Source: Dipteronia dyeriana
Taxonomy: Eukaryota > Streptophyta > Magnoliopsida > Sapindales > Sapindaceae
Assembly: GCA_032871835.1 (NCBI GenBank)
Contig: CM065300.1
Span: 109,117,088 to 109,181,087 of the forward strand
DNA length: 64,000 nucleotides
Direction of reading: 5' to 3'
Positions 1 to 11,130 of this stretch are shown one piece after another. A program made the translations under genes and the position numbers. Under the pieces are notes generated by a model that made no database searches, was not told where the DNA came from, and saw only the letters and a program-made list of their open reading frames with translations. The number at the start of each line of letters is the position of its first letter. Positions within the stretch are counted from its first letter, which is position 1.

Positions 1-537
1 TCACGAAGGAATCTCAATGAGAACAGAATACTGAGCTTGAAGGGTTCCCAATCAGGCAACAACTTTATTTCTTTAAAAAGACTACGCTCTCATAAGGAAA
101 CAATTCCAAATTGGACTACATTACTAGAATTCTATTCGATTTCAATATCAGACTCCGAAACAGGAAAGAAGACAATCAGCTTCAAGCAAGTAAATAATTG
201 TAATTAAATACAAAGATCCTTGATTACTTGTACAAAGCATATTAGGGTTCTATAAACATATAAATAGACCCATAATCTCACCAAAAAAGGCACACAGCAA
301 TCATAGAAAAATACAGAGAGAAGAAAGAGAAATCGAGAGCTTGTAAACGACATAATTTCATAGTGGATTTTGGCTTGGTTGATCATTGAACCACCCGTGG
401 ACGTTTCTTCGGTCATCGGAGTTTTACCATGTAAAAAACTCAAGTTTGTTTATTTTCTTCTTCTCTTTCCCTTTGAAATCAGGGCCGATATCCAATCCTA
501 GTTGGCTTTTCTGATACAATCCAGAAATCGACGTCAA
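1..537 (+). repeat. Truncated LTR end, element running off the left edge
   Basis: This stretch has LTR 3'-half architecture on the plus strand: a TATA-like 'catataaataga' near 257-268, a CT/GA-rich transcribed part, and a 'ccgtggacg...ttaccatgtaa' block near 394-436 that resembles the U5 block of the other LTRs here (for example 17,783-17,816). It ends near 'gacgtcaaca' at about 537 and abuts Copia integrase sequence in the opposite orientation. I infer a solo LTR or 3' LTR inserted into the family A element to its right. The 5' end and any target duplication lie outside the window, and the exact end could be up to 20 bases earlier. Confidence 0.55.
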
Positions 538-540
538 CAA

Positions 541-1151
541 GTTCTATTTCTTCTTTCTGCCACCCCATTTTGTTGAGGTGTGCCTGGTGTAGAAAACTGA
601 AAAAATTATTCCATTATCAATAAGATAATGCTAAAACTCACCAGATAGATATTCTCCACCACGATCAGACCTCAAGATTTTTATGCGTTTCTCAAGCTGA
701 TTTTCTACTTCAACTTTAAATGCATTGAACATATCAAAAGCATCCGACTTTTGTCTCATGAGATACACATAGCCAAATCTTGAGTGATCATCTGTGAAAG
801 TGATGAAGTACTCATATCCACCTCTAGCTTGAATGCTCATAGGTCCACACACATCAGTGTGTATCAATCCTAAACAATCGATGGCTCTTGGCATTTGGTC
901 GTAAACGACCTTTTGGTCATTTTACCTTCCAAACAAGATTCACAAGTTGGTAGATCATCAACCTTTAAGTCACTTAGAGATCCGTCACTTACCAATCTTT
1001 TAATCCTATTAAGGTTAATATGACCTAAGCACAAATGCCATAGGTAGGTTTCATCTTTTGATAATTTTAATCTTTTATGATTAGGTTCCGTTGATTTCGT
1101 GTCTAACAAGTGAGAGATATTTCCATGCAAATAGAATAAACTATTTTCCAA
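541..1151 (-). pseudogene. Copia integrase remnant (family A, copy 1)
   Basis: Minus-strand reading gives, from right to left, a pre-integrase zinc-binding segment with LWHLCLGHINLNRIKRL and the pair CESC (codons around 940-1,060), then the integrase core with HTDVCGPM, TFTDDHSRFGYVYL and RSDRGGEY. At about 570-590 the reverse complement encodes the TPQQNG motif of Copia integrases. Integrase inserts the retrotransposon cDNA into the genome. The parts lie in two overlapping frames (631-894 and 870-1,151), so there is at least one frameshift, and the C-terminal half plus RT/RNase H are missing because an LTR is joined at about 540. The 'CESCLEGKMTK' segment resembles Angela/BARE-type Copia elements; that lineage call is inference. 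Confidence 0.85.
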
Positions 1152-1262
1152 TGTACCTTTGCATATAATTTTATCATTCTTACTAATAATAAAAGCTTTA
1201 ATAAAAGTATCCGAATAACCAAATTTATTTAAACAAGAAACTGAAATTAAATTCCTCTTGAA

Positions 1263-1484
1263 TTAAGGTACATAATAATCATCTATTAAATCTAAATGCC
1301 TATAAGAATCTAAACTAATTCTAATATCTCCCACTGAACTAGCAGACACCAATGCTCCACTGCTTAAACGCAAGTTGAATTCATTCTCATTAAGCCTTCT
1401 CCTTTCCTTGAACCCCTGTAAGGAAAAACAAACATGATTAGTGGCTCCGGAGTCTATGATCCAATAATCCATAGAATCCGCCAA
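1263..1484 (-). pseudogene. Copia aspartic protease remnant (family A, copy 1)
   Basis: The minus-strand frame encodes DYWIIDSGATNHVC, containing the retroviral-type aspartic protease active-site triad D-S-G, followed by an S-S-G-A-L-V segment typical of Copia proteases. The protease would cut the Gag-Pol polyprotein in the virus-like particle. The frame opens next to the gag zinc-knuckle region on its right and is separated from the pre-integrase domain (start at 1,151) by about 110 bases with stops. It is a short broken part of one gag-pol reading unit, not an independent gene. Confidence 0.85.
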
Positions 1485-1489
1485 AAAAC

Positions 1490-2357
1490 ATGTTTCAAGA
1501 TAATTAATATTACCTTCTTCCTTTTTGTCTTGAGACTTTGGGCAATTTCTTTTCCATTGTCCCTTTTCACCACAAAGGAAATACTTCCCTTGGATCTTGG
1601 TTACTTTCTTTGTCTCTTTCTTAGTAGGTCATAGTTTTTTTTTCTTCTGTTGTTTCTTGACCTTCTTACGGCTCTTAACAGTAGCAACTTTACGTACGAT
1701 ATGCATCTCTTGACCATTGCCTTTCACAAGGATTTTTTCTACGCTTTGAACATCTTGCATCATGCCTTGCAAGGTGTATTCCTTATTATTCAAGGTGTAG
1801 TCCAACTTGAATTGATCAAAGGAATCCGATAGTGAGTTGACAATCATGTCAATTTTGGTCTCACCATTTATCTCAGCACCATTTAATTTAGCAATGTTGA
1901 GATGTACTATGACTTTCTTCATGTGATTTTTCACAGCCTGTCTAGGTTTCATCCTAAGATTCATAAAAGCAGTCACTTCCTCTCTCTTAGTTGTCCTAGA
2001 CCTCATAGCAAACATCTCCTCTAGAGACATCATTATATCGGCAGCAGTCTCCATTCCTTCATGTTGTTGTTGCAACACTTCAGAGATGGTAGCCATAATG
2101 TAACATTTAGCCATATCATCAAAAGTCTCCCACTGCTGATACTCATCTCTTTACCTCTAAGTAGATTCATTAGTAGGAGTAGGTGGTTTTGGAGTGCACA
2201 AAATGAACTTATGACTATTGGATAGCAATAAAAGTCCAATTTTCCTTTTCCATGTGACATAATTATCACCAGTTAAAGTATTGTCTTTAAGGATGTTAAT
2301 TAGGGATGGGGTCAAGATTTCTGAACAATAACAAAAATTATATAAGTAAATAATCAT
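1490..2357 (-). pseudogene. Copia gag remnant (family A, copy 1)
   Basis: Minus-strand reading: the N-terminal piece (2,157-2,357) has LTGDNYVTWKRKIGLLL, the usual start of Copia Gag. The UBN2-type capsid region follows (1,629-2,114), with ATISEVLQQQ, MSLEEMFAMRSRTTKRE and NSLSDSFDQFKLDY. A zinc-knuckle remnant lies near 1,530-1,570, where YFLCGEKGQWKRNC departs from the CX2CX4HX4C pattern: the first Cys reads Tyr and the His reads Gln. Frames change at about 2,115-2,157, so the gene is broken. Gag forms the particle that packages element RNA. A second copy of the same region lies at 32,331-33,204. Confidence 0.85.
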
Positions 2358-3560
2358 GACAAAGCACTTTCGAATATTTATCTTGAATTAAATAAAATAA
2401 TCAATCGAAAAAAATTCAATGGTGATCCAACACTCATAAATGTCACGCCTCCTATGGGAGTTCGTAACATTTACTAGTTGGACTAGGTCCCACCTAATTG
2501 TTAACATAACAACAAACGTTTTCAATTTTAGCCATGTGATTTTATTAATAAGAACTCTTGGGATGATATTAATAAACTCATATTGAGTGTGTTACCAAGT
2601 TATCGACCTTCAACATATTCCGTCACGAATATCCCTCCTTTAGAAGTAGATATCGTTTGGGCTAATTGTCTAGTCTATCCTTATAAGGAAGTATCTTGCT
2701 AAATTCCATTCATGAATACCTCTTGGGAGGTTATTCATGAAACATAAAGCTCAACTACACTTGGAGGCCGTAGGTGTTCCAAAATACCTTCTCCCACTCA
2801 ATTGTTTAAGGTGTATGATCGAATTCCAAAAAATGATTTACCAAGTTATGTAGATGCCAATTTAGATACTTAAACCATTCAATGCATGTTCATACCAAAA
2901 GAGATATATGAGTGGCACTCCTATTCTATATGACATGTTATCAAACAATGACAAACATTGCAATATTTACAAAAATATAAATAGCTACAATTTTGGTCCA
3001 TCCTAGAAAAACAAGTAAATTACATATGTCATGGAATACAAAAACTCCTTTCTTGGCGAACAAGTCTTCACGTGACCTTCGTCGTTCAGACTCTCTCGGC
3101 TACCTCCCATGGGCGTGCGCACCCTTGGCCCCTACCCATGGGCGTGCACATGCCACAAACCCATAAAGGGCTGCCATGCGCAGCCCATGGCTATGATAAG
3201 GCTGCCGTGTGCAACCCATGCCACAACAAACGTGGTTGCGTGCTATTCGGGCACAAACGTTCGTTGTTACGGCTCGAATGGTCCCAAACTTGTTCCGGTT
3301 TCTCCTAATTCTTCAAACCTTCGAGTCTTCGATACTTGAATGTATTACAGAACAATTTAAATAATAAAATACTGCAGTTTTTTTATTACAATTACAAAAA
3401 TAAAATAAAAAACTTAGCAACTACCAAGAAGGAAATTATGGCGATGATAGACCACCCTTCTTGTTACAATCTCAAAACAAAATTACGTTGAAATTCTAGG
3501 ACCAAAATTGAGCAATAAAAAACCACATATAAAACATATATATATAAATATATCCATATG

Positions 3561-3602
<42 letters not shown>

Positions 3603-3700
3603 AATACCTAGAGTGCCATCCATTTCGAAAACATGCATATATACAATAAAAAGAAAAAGATTCACGAACACATACATCAAATAATCAAGGGTACAAGCAG
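2358..3700 (-). other. 5' untranslated leader of family A copy 1
   Basis: No coding region is seen between the primer site and gag; the homologous leader of the second copy is at 33,205-34,673. It is AT-rich except for a GC-rich island at about 3,090-3,260 with imperfect repeats of 'gggctgccatgcgcagccc' type. At 3,168-3,186 this forms a 6-bp stem (GGGCTG/CAGCCC) with a 7-base loop. Leaders of LTR elements carry packaging and dimerisation signals, so this island is a candidate; the role is inference. Confidence 0.6.
3564..3599. repeat. (TA)n microsatellite in family A leader
   Basis: A run of about 18 TA dinucleotides. The related leader at 34,496-34,547 carries a (CA)n(TA)n tract in a nearby but not identical position, so the two copies expanded different short repeats. 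Confidence 0.9.
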
Positions 3701-3712
3701 CCTCTGATACCA
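3701..3712 (-). other. Primer binding site, initiator-Met tRNA type (family A copy 1)
   Basis: The minus strand reads TGGTATCAGAGG, one base off the canonical plant tRNA-iMet complement TGGTATCAGAGC. It lies two bases inside the LTR boundary at 3,715, as expected for minus-strand cDNA priming in a minus-oriented Copia element. Confidence 0.85.
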
Positions 3713-3714
3713 AT

Positions 3715-6120
3715 TGTAAGGAAAAATACAAGCGCAGTGGAAGCGTGAGAGAACGAAAATTAGGGTTAGCGTATAAATAAAAAAGTTTCCCTTTTATGCA
3801 ACGAGAACCTTAACCCTAGATTAATTGATGTATATAAAAAGTGTCGTACCTTTATCTCATGACGATTGAACAAGCGCCGAATTGATTCCGCAAGATCTTC
3901 CAATCCAATCATGAACGTGAATCACCTAGGGGTATGGGCTCCCTTTCTTTAAATTGTATACCTGAGGATGAAGACAAACAAAATCTTTTCTTTGTTAGTT
4001 ACAAATATCGTTAAAGAGAAAAATCCAAGAACGTCCGATCACTTGTGAATTATCAATCAATTTGATTGAAACTCGCGTGAACCTTGATTCGATGTTGTAC
4101 ACAAAACCTTTTGATGTAAAGGCTACTAGTATACTATCAAAAACAAAACGTTCTTTCTTCCTATTTATTCTTTCCCGAATCACACACTATTTCTTGGAGT
4201 TGATCGAATTTTGTCTAGAGTAAATTCGGATTTTTCTCCCTCAAAATTCCTATGATGGCCGAATTCTCTCCACAAAGAATTACCTAGGCTAGCCGAAATC
4301 TTCTCTTGAAATTATGCTAGGGTTGGCCAAAATTCTCTCTTAGAATTACCTTGGCTAGCCGAAAATCACAAGAGATATATAGAGGATTATAAATCCTCTC
4401 CTAATAAGGATTTACTTGGTTGGCAAGAATCCTTTCCTTAGGTGGATTTATTTGGTAGTTAAGAATTCTTTTCTAAAATGAATTCTATCCTCTCCTCTAT
4501 ATATTTATGAGCTGGTCGAAATTTACAAGAATATATATTAGGATCACAAATCCTTTCCTAAGAAGGATTTACTTAGTTGTTAAGAATCCTTTTCTTAGGT
4601 CGATTTACTTGGTTGTTAAGAATCATTTTCTAAGAGGAATTCTATCCTCCACCAAGACTCCTAATCCAACTCAATAGTGTATTTGTAACCATATTAAAGA
4701 CTTCCTAATTTAATTAGATAAATAATTATGTTTATTTATCTACTCATCAAATACAGTCTTTAATATTAATTATACTACCAACAATAGCATAATTTTAGAA
4801 GACCATCTCCTACTAGGAAAACAAATTTGACTTTTAATTAAATAATTAATTAATCACCAAATTAATTAATTTTCATTTAATTAAATAATAAAATAAAATA
4901 ATATTATTAAGCTATTCTAAATAGCCTTGCCTCCCATACCAATGTATATGGCCCATTATATTATTTTCTTATTTTATTAAATCCATTTTATCTTTATAAA
5001 TTGACCACATGTGAACTAGACCCATTCTTACATAAAGAAACAAGTCCACATGCCTCAATGCAATTCTAGATGGACCCCTAAATTGGTCCGGTAGAATATA
5101 TCAAGTGATCCATGCAAATTCGTCTGGATTGGGGATCTTGGCGGGCTATCTAGATTTAAGCTCCAATAGAAACAACCCAATCATAATCAACAAATGATTC
5201 ACTTAAGTCCGATCTATTTAATTTTAGTTCATTCCATCAAAGAACTAAAATTGAACTCTTAAATAAAGATAGAATAAGTTGATATTACTCTTTGATACCC
5301 TAGACAACATTATTGGAGAAAGTGTCTCCTCTTGAAGAATACTAGTAATCGCCAAGAGCTCATAGACCGCCTATAGCTCTCCAAGTTACCATATTTACTC
5401 ATATGACCACATTTTGAACTTGGATACTTTGACTTGTCCTTAAGCCATGTTTCCATATACACTATTGAAAATTGAACGTTAAGATTTAATATCCAGTACC
5501 TCAAAACATCCATATGATGATATTCTACTCTCATTCAATAAATGGAGCGACAATGTCCATATCTATAAATGAAGTCCTCTATCGATTAACAAATGAATAC
5601 TACCAAACTATCGAGGATAGACTATGCTATATAATCGTACTCATTGATAGCTCAAATGATAACACTTGCAACCGTAAGTCCATCATTTACCTCAGGATTG
5701 AGATAGACTCTCCGATTGTCTTCAAATGAAAACTTTTATCCATTGACGGTTCTATATAAAGTATTTCATTTTGATCCTATTCAATGCACCCAGTGCACTA
5801 GATTCTTTTGTCCAAAGACACCACACTTTGATGATTTTAGACTCATCATAACATATTTGATCCCACTCAAATGCTAGCAAAAGAATCTACAACTTTGACA
5901 GAATAAAGGCGCTCAACTTTTTATCTTAAGTTGTGATCGTTATTCAAGACTAACTAAAGAATTGTGTCTACCTCATATATCTAGATGTATGAACAATTCT
6001 TCTTTCTCATAGTCTTGTGACCTTATGATTATTTACTTTTGACAATTATAATAATTAAACTATAAATGCTATAAGATTTGTTAAAATAGAAATCACTTTA
6101 TTAATATTAAAAGATTGTCA
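3715..6120 (-). repeat. 5' LTR of family A copy 1 (about 2.4 kb)
   Basis: The boundary next to the primer site reads 'tgtaaggaaaa' on plus, so the LTR ends in ACA on its own strand. The sequence aligns by eye with family A LTR pieces at 34,688-35,553 (same strand), 39,990-42,056 and 42,872-44,265 (opposite strand) and 42,057-42,871 (same strand). The outer end is damaged: it runs to about 6,120 ('tcaaatacattattatactctt') and then passes into the duplicated coiled-coil segment, while the expected LTR tip ('taatcctagca') reappears at 7,271-7,282 in the second duplicate unit. The length is large for Copia LTRs. No gene is seen inside it. Confidence 0.75.
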
Positions 6121-8330
6121 AATACATTATTATACTCTTACTCAAGAAGGTTAGCGATTGACTCCATCCCACTCTTCCCAACCTCTGACTCTTCTCTAGA
6201 AGATTCTTCAGGGGGGCATGGTTTCAGGTTGGCTTCCTTCGAGCTACGCAGGCTGGATCCCCTCAAGGACTCTCTGAGACCTGATGGTAGGAAGGTTACA
6301 ATAGGAGGAAGGTCTGGCATAGCTATTTGCTTCCCTGCTATAATCCCACTAGAATGATCGGTTCCATCACAATCTGGGCAAGACATCAACATAGCATTGG
6401 CCATTATCTCCTCCCTATCCCAACCATCTATGATGGAGAGGTCGAAGGGAGGAGGAAGCATAGAAGTATCCGTCGCTGAAGGAGGTATCCACCTCGGCCT
6501 GAAGCTTGGCTACTTGGGCTTGTAGACCTTGGTTTTTAATGTCCAACGCCTTTGCTTCTTTCTTCCTAGAATCCCGCTGACTGGCTCGACGTTGAGACCG
6601 GAAGGTTTCTTGATCAAAAGATCGCTTCAACCTCTCGTTTTCACAATGAAACTCAGCTAGCTTTACCTCCATCCCCCTCTGGCTAGATACCATCTCTTAT
6701 ACTAAGTCTTGAGCCTGCACCAACAATTTCGTGGCCGCTCAGCTTCAGGTTCAGCCTTGGCTGCCCGGTCACGATGAGAAGCCACCTGGTGGCCAATGGC
6801 CACTTGGAATTTGAAGGCCTGTAAAAGAGTTCAAATTAGGAAATGACGAACCAAACTATTGCATGAAAAGACAAAATGCGATGATTGCCTCGACCCAGAG
6901 GGTAGATCCCTTGGTGATCAGAGTATCTATGGGTATTGAATCCATCATAGAAAGACTGACCCTGGGGCAGGAAGTAACGAATTGCCTTATGACCTCATCT
7001 TGAGGGGCAGAGCCATACTGATTTAGTGGGCAAACAAAGGAGGCCCCTTCAACACTAGCATTGGAGTCCATTGAAGCTCGAGGGGCTGGGAAAGTAGATG
7101 GAGAGACAAAAGCATCTTGCAAGCTTGAAGCCGGGGCGACATGAGCAAAAGTAGGTGTAGGGACAATTATAATAATTAAACTATCAATGCTATAAGATTT
7201 GTTAAAATAGAAATCACTTTATTAATATGAAAAGATTGTCAAATACATTATTATACTCTTGTTATCGAGAATAATCCTAGCATCAAGAAGGGTAGCGATT
7301 GACTCCATCCCACTCTTCCCAACATCTGACTCTTCACTAGAAGATTCATAAGGGGGGCTTGGTTTCGGGTTGGCTTCATTCTAGCTCCCGGGCTGGACCC
7401 CCCTCAAGGACTCTCCGGAAACTGATGATAGGAAGGTTACAGTAGGAGGAAGGTTCTGGCATAGCTATTTGCTTCCCGGCTACAATCCCGCTAGAAAGAT
7501 CTGTTCCATCACCCTTGGGGTAAGACATCAACATAGCCTTGGCCATTATCTCCTCCCTTTCCCAACCATCTATGATGAAGAGGTCGAAGAGACGAGAAAG
7601 AGCTTCTGCGACCTGGTAGGAAGCATAGAAGTATTCGTCGCTGAAGAAGGTATTCACCTCGGCCTGAAGGTTGGCTACTTGAGCTTGCAGACCTTGGCTT
7701 TCAATGTCCAACGCCTTTGCTTCTTCCTGCCTAGAATCCCGCTGACTGGCTCAATATTGAGAGAGGAGGGTTTCTTGATCCAAAGATCGCTTCAACCTTT
7801 TATTTTCACAATGAAACTCAGCTAGCTTCACCTCCATCCCCCTCTGGCTAGATACCATCTCTTATACTAAGTCTTAAGCCCGTACCAATAATTCTGTGGC
7901 CGCTCAGCTTTAGGTTCAGCCTTGGCTGCCCAGTCACGAAGAGAAGCCACCTGGTGGCCAATGGCCACTTGGAATTTGAAGGCCTGCAAAAGAGTTCAAA
8001 TTAGGAAATGACGAACCAAACTATTGCATGAGAAGACAAAGGCGATGATTACCTCGACTAAGAGGGTAGATCCCTTGTTGATCAGAGTATCTATGGGTAT
8101 TGAATCCATCATAAAAAGACTGATACGAGGGTAGGAAGCAACGAATTGCCTTATGACCTCATCTTGAGGGGCAGAGCCGTACTGATTTAGCGGGCAAACA
8201 GGGGAGCCCTTTCAACACTAGCTTCGGGGTCCATTGAAGCTTGGAGGGCTGGGAAAGTAGATGGAGAGACAAAAGCATCTTACAAGCTTGAAGCCGAGGC
8301 GACTGGAGCAGAAGCAGGTGTATGGACAAG
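6038..8330. repeat. Tandem direct duplication, two units of about 1.13 kb
   Basis: Unit 1 (about 6,038-7,164) and unit 2 (about 7,165-8,330) match along their length, beginning with 'acaattataataattaaact' (outer LTR part of family A) and ending with 'agcatctt(g/a)caagcttgaagcc' then 'taggtgta(g/t)ggacaa'. Unit 1 lacks about 20 bases at the LTR tip that unit 2 keeps (7,262-7,282). The units differ by scattered substitutions and small indels, so the duplication is not very recent. Confidence 0.85.
6138..7135 (-). pseudogene. Coiled-coil retroelement-like ORF remnant, unit 1
   Basis: Three minus-strand pieces belong together. 6,856-7,122 has MQDAFVSPSTFPAPRASMDS, then a segment ending STLWVEA. 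6,415-6,693 is a charged coiled coil (LQAQVAKLQAEVD). 6,138-6,461 is an acidic, Ser-rich tail. A likely intron lies between about 6,890 and 6,818: on the minus strand 'ttttacag' precedes GCCTTCAAATTCC. Stops and frameshifts break the chain. The coiled-coil plus tail arrangement resembles the plant 'putative gypsy-type transposon' proteins as I remember them; no catalytic motif is visible, so function is unknown. Confidence 0.45.
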
Positions 8331-8337
8331 TATAATA
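7376..8337 (-). pseudogene. Coiled-coil retroelement-like ORF remnant, unit 2
   Basis: This is the second copy of the 6,138-7,135 segment. The minus-strand frame 7,376-7,711 has LQAQVANLQAEVNTFFSDEY, FYASYQVAEALSRLFDLFI and SGIVAGKQIAMP. It keeps a stretch, FYASYQVAEALSRLFDL, that is deleted in unit 1 and so better represents the ancestral protein. The upstream part (about 8,040-8,330) again shows a probable 'tttgcag' splice acceptor. In-frame stops remain, so I call it a pseudogene of a transposable-element-type protein of unknown role. Confidence 0.45.
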
Positions 8338-8789
8338 GAAGTTGACATTGTTGCATCAAAGGCTTGAGGGACAAAGGCCCCTTTGCCCCGCACCTTGGTA
8401 GCCCGAGATGTGAGCAACAATAACTTAGACCTATGCTAGGAAGAGGATGGAGACAAAGCAAATGAAACCCCAGCAAGAGTAGGTGGTCCCCCTTTCTCTG
8501 AGGAAGCAGAGGGATTTTGCGATTCGATTTGGCAGAAGGGGGAGGAATGCGAGCTTGATGGGCTTCACGGGAAGCTGGAGCAATATCAAAGACGGTTAAA
8601 TAAAAAGGGAGAAAGAAGAATGACGTCAGGAATGAGCTAACTAACAGAACAAAGCATAATGGCTTGGTGTTACTTACGAGGGGTAGCATCAGAGATCCGC
8701 AGGTATCGATTCACCCTGCGAGAATCGAAGGGATTGGTTGTGGGGAACTTCAAATTCAAATAGTTCTTTTGCTATTAAGAACTTACGAG
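8338..8789 (-). pseudogene. Single-copy upstream part of the coiled-coil ORF
   Basis: This piece continues the same minus-strand pseudogene upstream of the duplicated units. At about 8,667 the minus strand reads CCCCTC followed by GTAAGTAAC, a good donor site, and upstream of it coding sequence runs on (EVPHNQSLRFSQGESIPADL around 8,689-8,760). That frame fuses directly into the gag frame of the next element, which shows a rearrangement junction near 8,790 rather than a real fusion gene. Function unknown. Confidence 0.35.
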
Positions 8790-9470
8790 AGGCAATGCTC
8801 TTTTGCTTCTTCGGAGGTATGGGTGTGGTGTTCCATCTTGACTCATAAGCTAAAAGTCTTCCAATGATTTCACTTGGCTTCATATTTTTGTACTCACTAT
8901 TCTCTTCAAGTGACGTCACCTTTGATTCGAACCTTGACGGAAGTGACCTCATAATATTTTGCTTGACTCTTCTATCCGAATATGGGTCACCAAGTTGATG
9001 GATTTGGTTGACGATATCCATCAACTTCACTTAAAAGTCATTAAAGCATTCATGCTTCTCCATCCTAATCATCTCGAATTGCATTTGGAGGACTTAGAGC
9101 TTTGAGTCCTTGACTACCTCAGTTTCCTCATGTGCCGTTTGAAGAATGTCCCAAGCCTCTTTTGTAATCCTAGTGTTTTGGACCAACTTGTATTGATTAT
9201 CATCCATGGCACAAAGGATGGCATTCATGGCCTTGTTGTTCTAATTGGATGCTTCAAACTCTTAAGTACTCCAACCAGACTTGGGCTTTACACCATCGTC
9301 AGTGGTCATTGTTGAAGGAATATACCCATCTTCAATAGCCATCCAAGCACGATTATCTATTTGGTAAAGATAGGCTTCCATATTGCCCTTCCAAGAAGCA
9401 TAATTCACCACATTGAGAAAAGGGGTCTTGTGCTTGAGGCTCCCTTATGACTATTATCATTTCCACTCAT
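8790..9470 (-). pseudogene. Copia gag N-terminal remnant (family E)
   Basis: The minus-strand start ATG at 9,470 opens a Gag N-terminus beginning MSGNDNS, related to the family B gag start at 30,364. Broken pieces of the UBN2 capsid domain follow. The frame 8,689-9,030 contains MDIVNQIHQLGDPYSDRRVKQ, MRSLPSRFESKV and MKPSEIIGRLLAYESR, which match family B gag closely. A stop and frameshifts interrupt the region around 9,030-9,120. The rest of gag and all of pol are missing, cut at the junction near 8,790. Confidence 0.8.
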
Positions 9471-9590
9471 AGTGTTTGAGGGTAATGGATGTAATGCAAA
9501 TGCAATGCCACACAAAAAGAAAACAATCAAACTAAATGCACTAAGCAAGACACACACACAGAGCAAGGATCACCTAAGTATATCTAGGCA

Positions 9591-9605
9591 CCAACTCTGA
9601 TACCA
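9591..9605 (-). other. Primer binding site (family E)
   Basis: The minus strand reads TGGTATCAGAGTTGG, matching the tRNA-iMet-type site TGGTATCAGAGC except the last of the twelve bases. It sits two bases inside the LTR edge at 9,608. Confidence 0.85.
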
Positions 9606-9607
9606 AT

Positions 9608-11130
9608 TGAAATTCCCTAGAAAGTGTGTGTCTATAACCTAAAGGGGTGTGAATAGGTTTTAATTCGATAGATTACCAATTTTACGATTTAATCAATATT
9701 ATCAATTCTACCCCATTCTACTAAATGTTCAAATAAAAGATAACAAACATAAAACAGTAACAATATGCAATATAAACGAGAAACCCTCCAAATGGGAAAA
9801 CCCATGGGTTGTTCAGTGCACCAAACTCATTCCTCAAAATCTACTATTGAGAGAAAGTTTACAACCTAGGTTGACCTCTCGTCTAACCCTCCAGTTACTA
9901 ACCCTTTCACTCTACCCAACAGATCTTAATAGTGATTTTGGATCACCAACCTTGTGCACTAATCACATAGCCACAAGCTTAATCAACAATGAATAGATAA
10001 TGGCAACCTAAGTGAATATGCAAGAATATTCTATATGCAAAAATGCTAGATCAAGACATTCATGCTTATCTAGGATTAATAATAACAATTAAAGAAAATC
10101 CTAGATATCGATGTTCTAAATGCAAAGGCAAGAAGAATTAGCTAGAAAGGTAAAATCGTCATAAATTCTAGCTATCACAAATCAATACTTCTCAACCAAC
10201 CATCAATACACAAGCATGTCATAAAACAATTAAACATACAAGCAAGCATTTAATATGCAATAAGAACTAAAACCCTAGGTATACATGTCTTATTAATGAA
10301 ACTATAAAGTCTAGAGCACGTAAAAGTTACCTAGTCAAGAAGAAGATGATGCTCCATGCTTAGATGATCCTAGATTGAAGCTAGATGATCATGAGATTAA
10401 GTTGGGTTGAGTAAAAATGAGTGCTTGGGAGTCCCTCTAACTCTAGAAAAGCTAGATCACACAAAGATGGCTTCTTGGACTCTTAAAAACCAAAGAGAAG
10501 AGAAGAGAACATATATATATGATACCCTACATAAAGTGACATCGTTTTGAATCGAAAGGTAACCAGATCCCGTCAGGACCGCTGGTTGTACCGCAGTACA
10601 GGTAAGTGTCCAGACCGCACAACAGAGAGCGGTGCATCGCCTGGACAACACCGCTCTGTAGGCCACTGTGCATGCAAGTGCACAGACCGTGGTCTGGACA
10701 GCTTGTGAAACTCCGCTTGGGAGACAGCGGTGCATGCAACAAGCACAGACCGTGGTAGCCACAATGTGCAGCCTCTGGTATACACCGTTGTGCAGACTGC
10801 GACATAAGCACTGTAGAGAGAGCGGTCTGAACCGCGGACCAGAGGAAAAAATCATCTTTTTAAGGCATAAAAAATGCATTCAACACTCAAACAAGAATTA
10901 AGAAACATAAGGCACAAAAGATGGAAAATAAGCATGCATGCAAGATAATTAAAGGAAAATGCATGAGTGTGTGTGTGCACTAATACCTCTTCAATGAAAG
11001 TTAAACATTTGATTTTACCTTTGATGCTTGAGTTTGGTTACGAACAATAAAGCCCTAAACTACCTTTACATATTGATTCCCAAATGTTGTTGTCAATGAA
11101 ATAAGTCAATCCAACACCGAGGAACTTACA
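9608..11130 (-). repeat. 5' LTR of family E (about 1.52 kb)
   Basis: The LTR runs from 'tgaaattccctag' next to the primer site to '...ggaacttaca' at 11,130, giving TG...CA termini. It contains the near-terminal block 'cctaaaggggtgtgaatagg' (reverse of the SIRE-type 'cctattcaccccctctagg') and the conserved 'aaaccctccaaatgggaaaa' block at about 9,780-9,805, both shared with families B, C and G. A GC-rich repeat-bearing stretch lies at 10,560-10,840. The long frames across it (10,457-10,879) are non-coding chance frames. Confidence 0.8.
10511..10549 (-). promoter_or_regulatory. LTR promoter box and TATA (family E)
   Basis: On the minus strand CAAAACGATGTCACTTT (10,549-10,533) is followed about 12-14 bases later by a TATA run (10,520-10,511). 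The same box and spacing occur in families B and G. Its use as a promoter is inference from position in the LTR. Confidence 0.55.

Noticed and set aside
631..2357. Intact autonomous retrotransposon at the left end
   Set aside because: Frames are broken in integrase, between protease and integrase, and in gag; zinc-knuckle residues are lost; RT is absent from the window.
3701..3712. tRNA-like sequences near LTR ends
   Set aside because: Only the 12-15 bases complementary to the tRNA 3' end are present; no cloverleaf can be formed. They are primer binding sites.
8159..8689. 176-codon Leu-rich minus frame as a membrane protein
   Set aside because: It is out of frame with the coiled-coil pseudogene copies; the Leu/Pro/Ser richness comes from reading an Ala/Ser-rich coding strand in the wrong frame.
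10457..10879. Overlapping open frames of 70-140 codons on both strands, Cys/Arg-rich
   Set aside because: They lie in the GC-rich repeat part of the family E LTR and are open on both strands because of base composition; no domain, and the frames are not kept in related LTRs.
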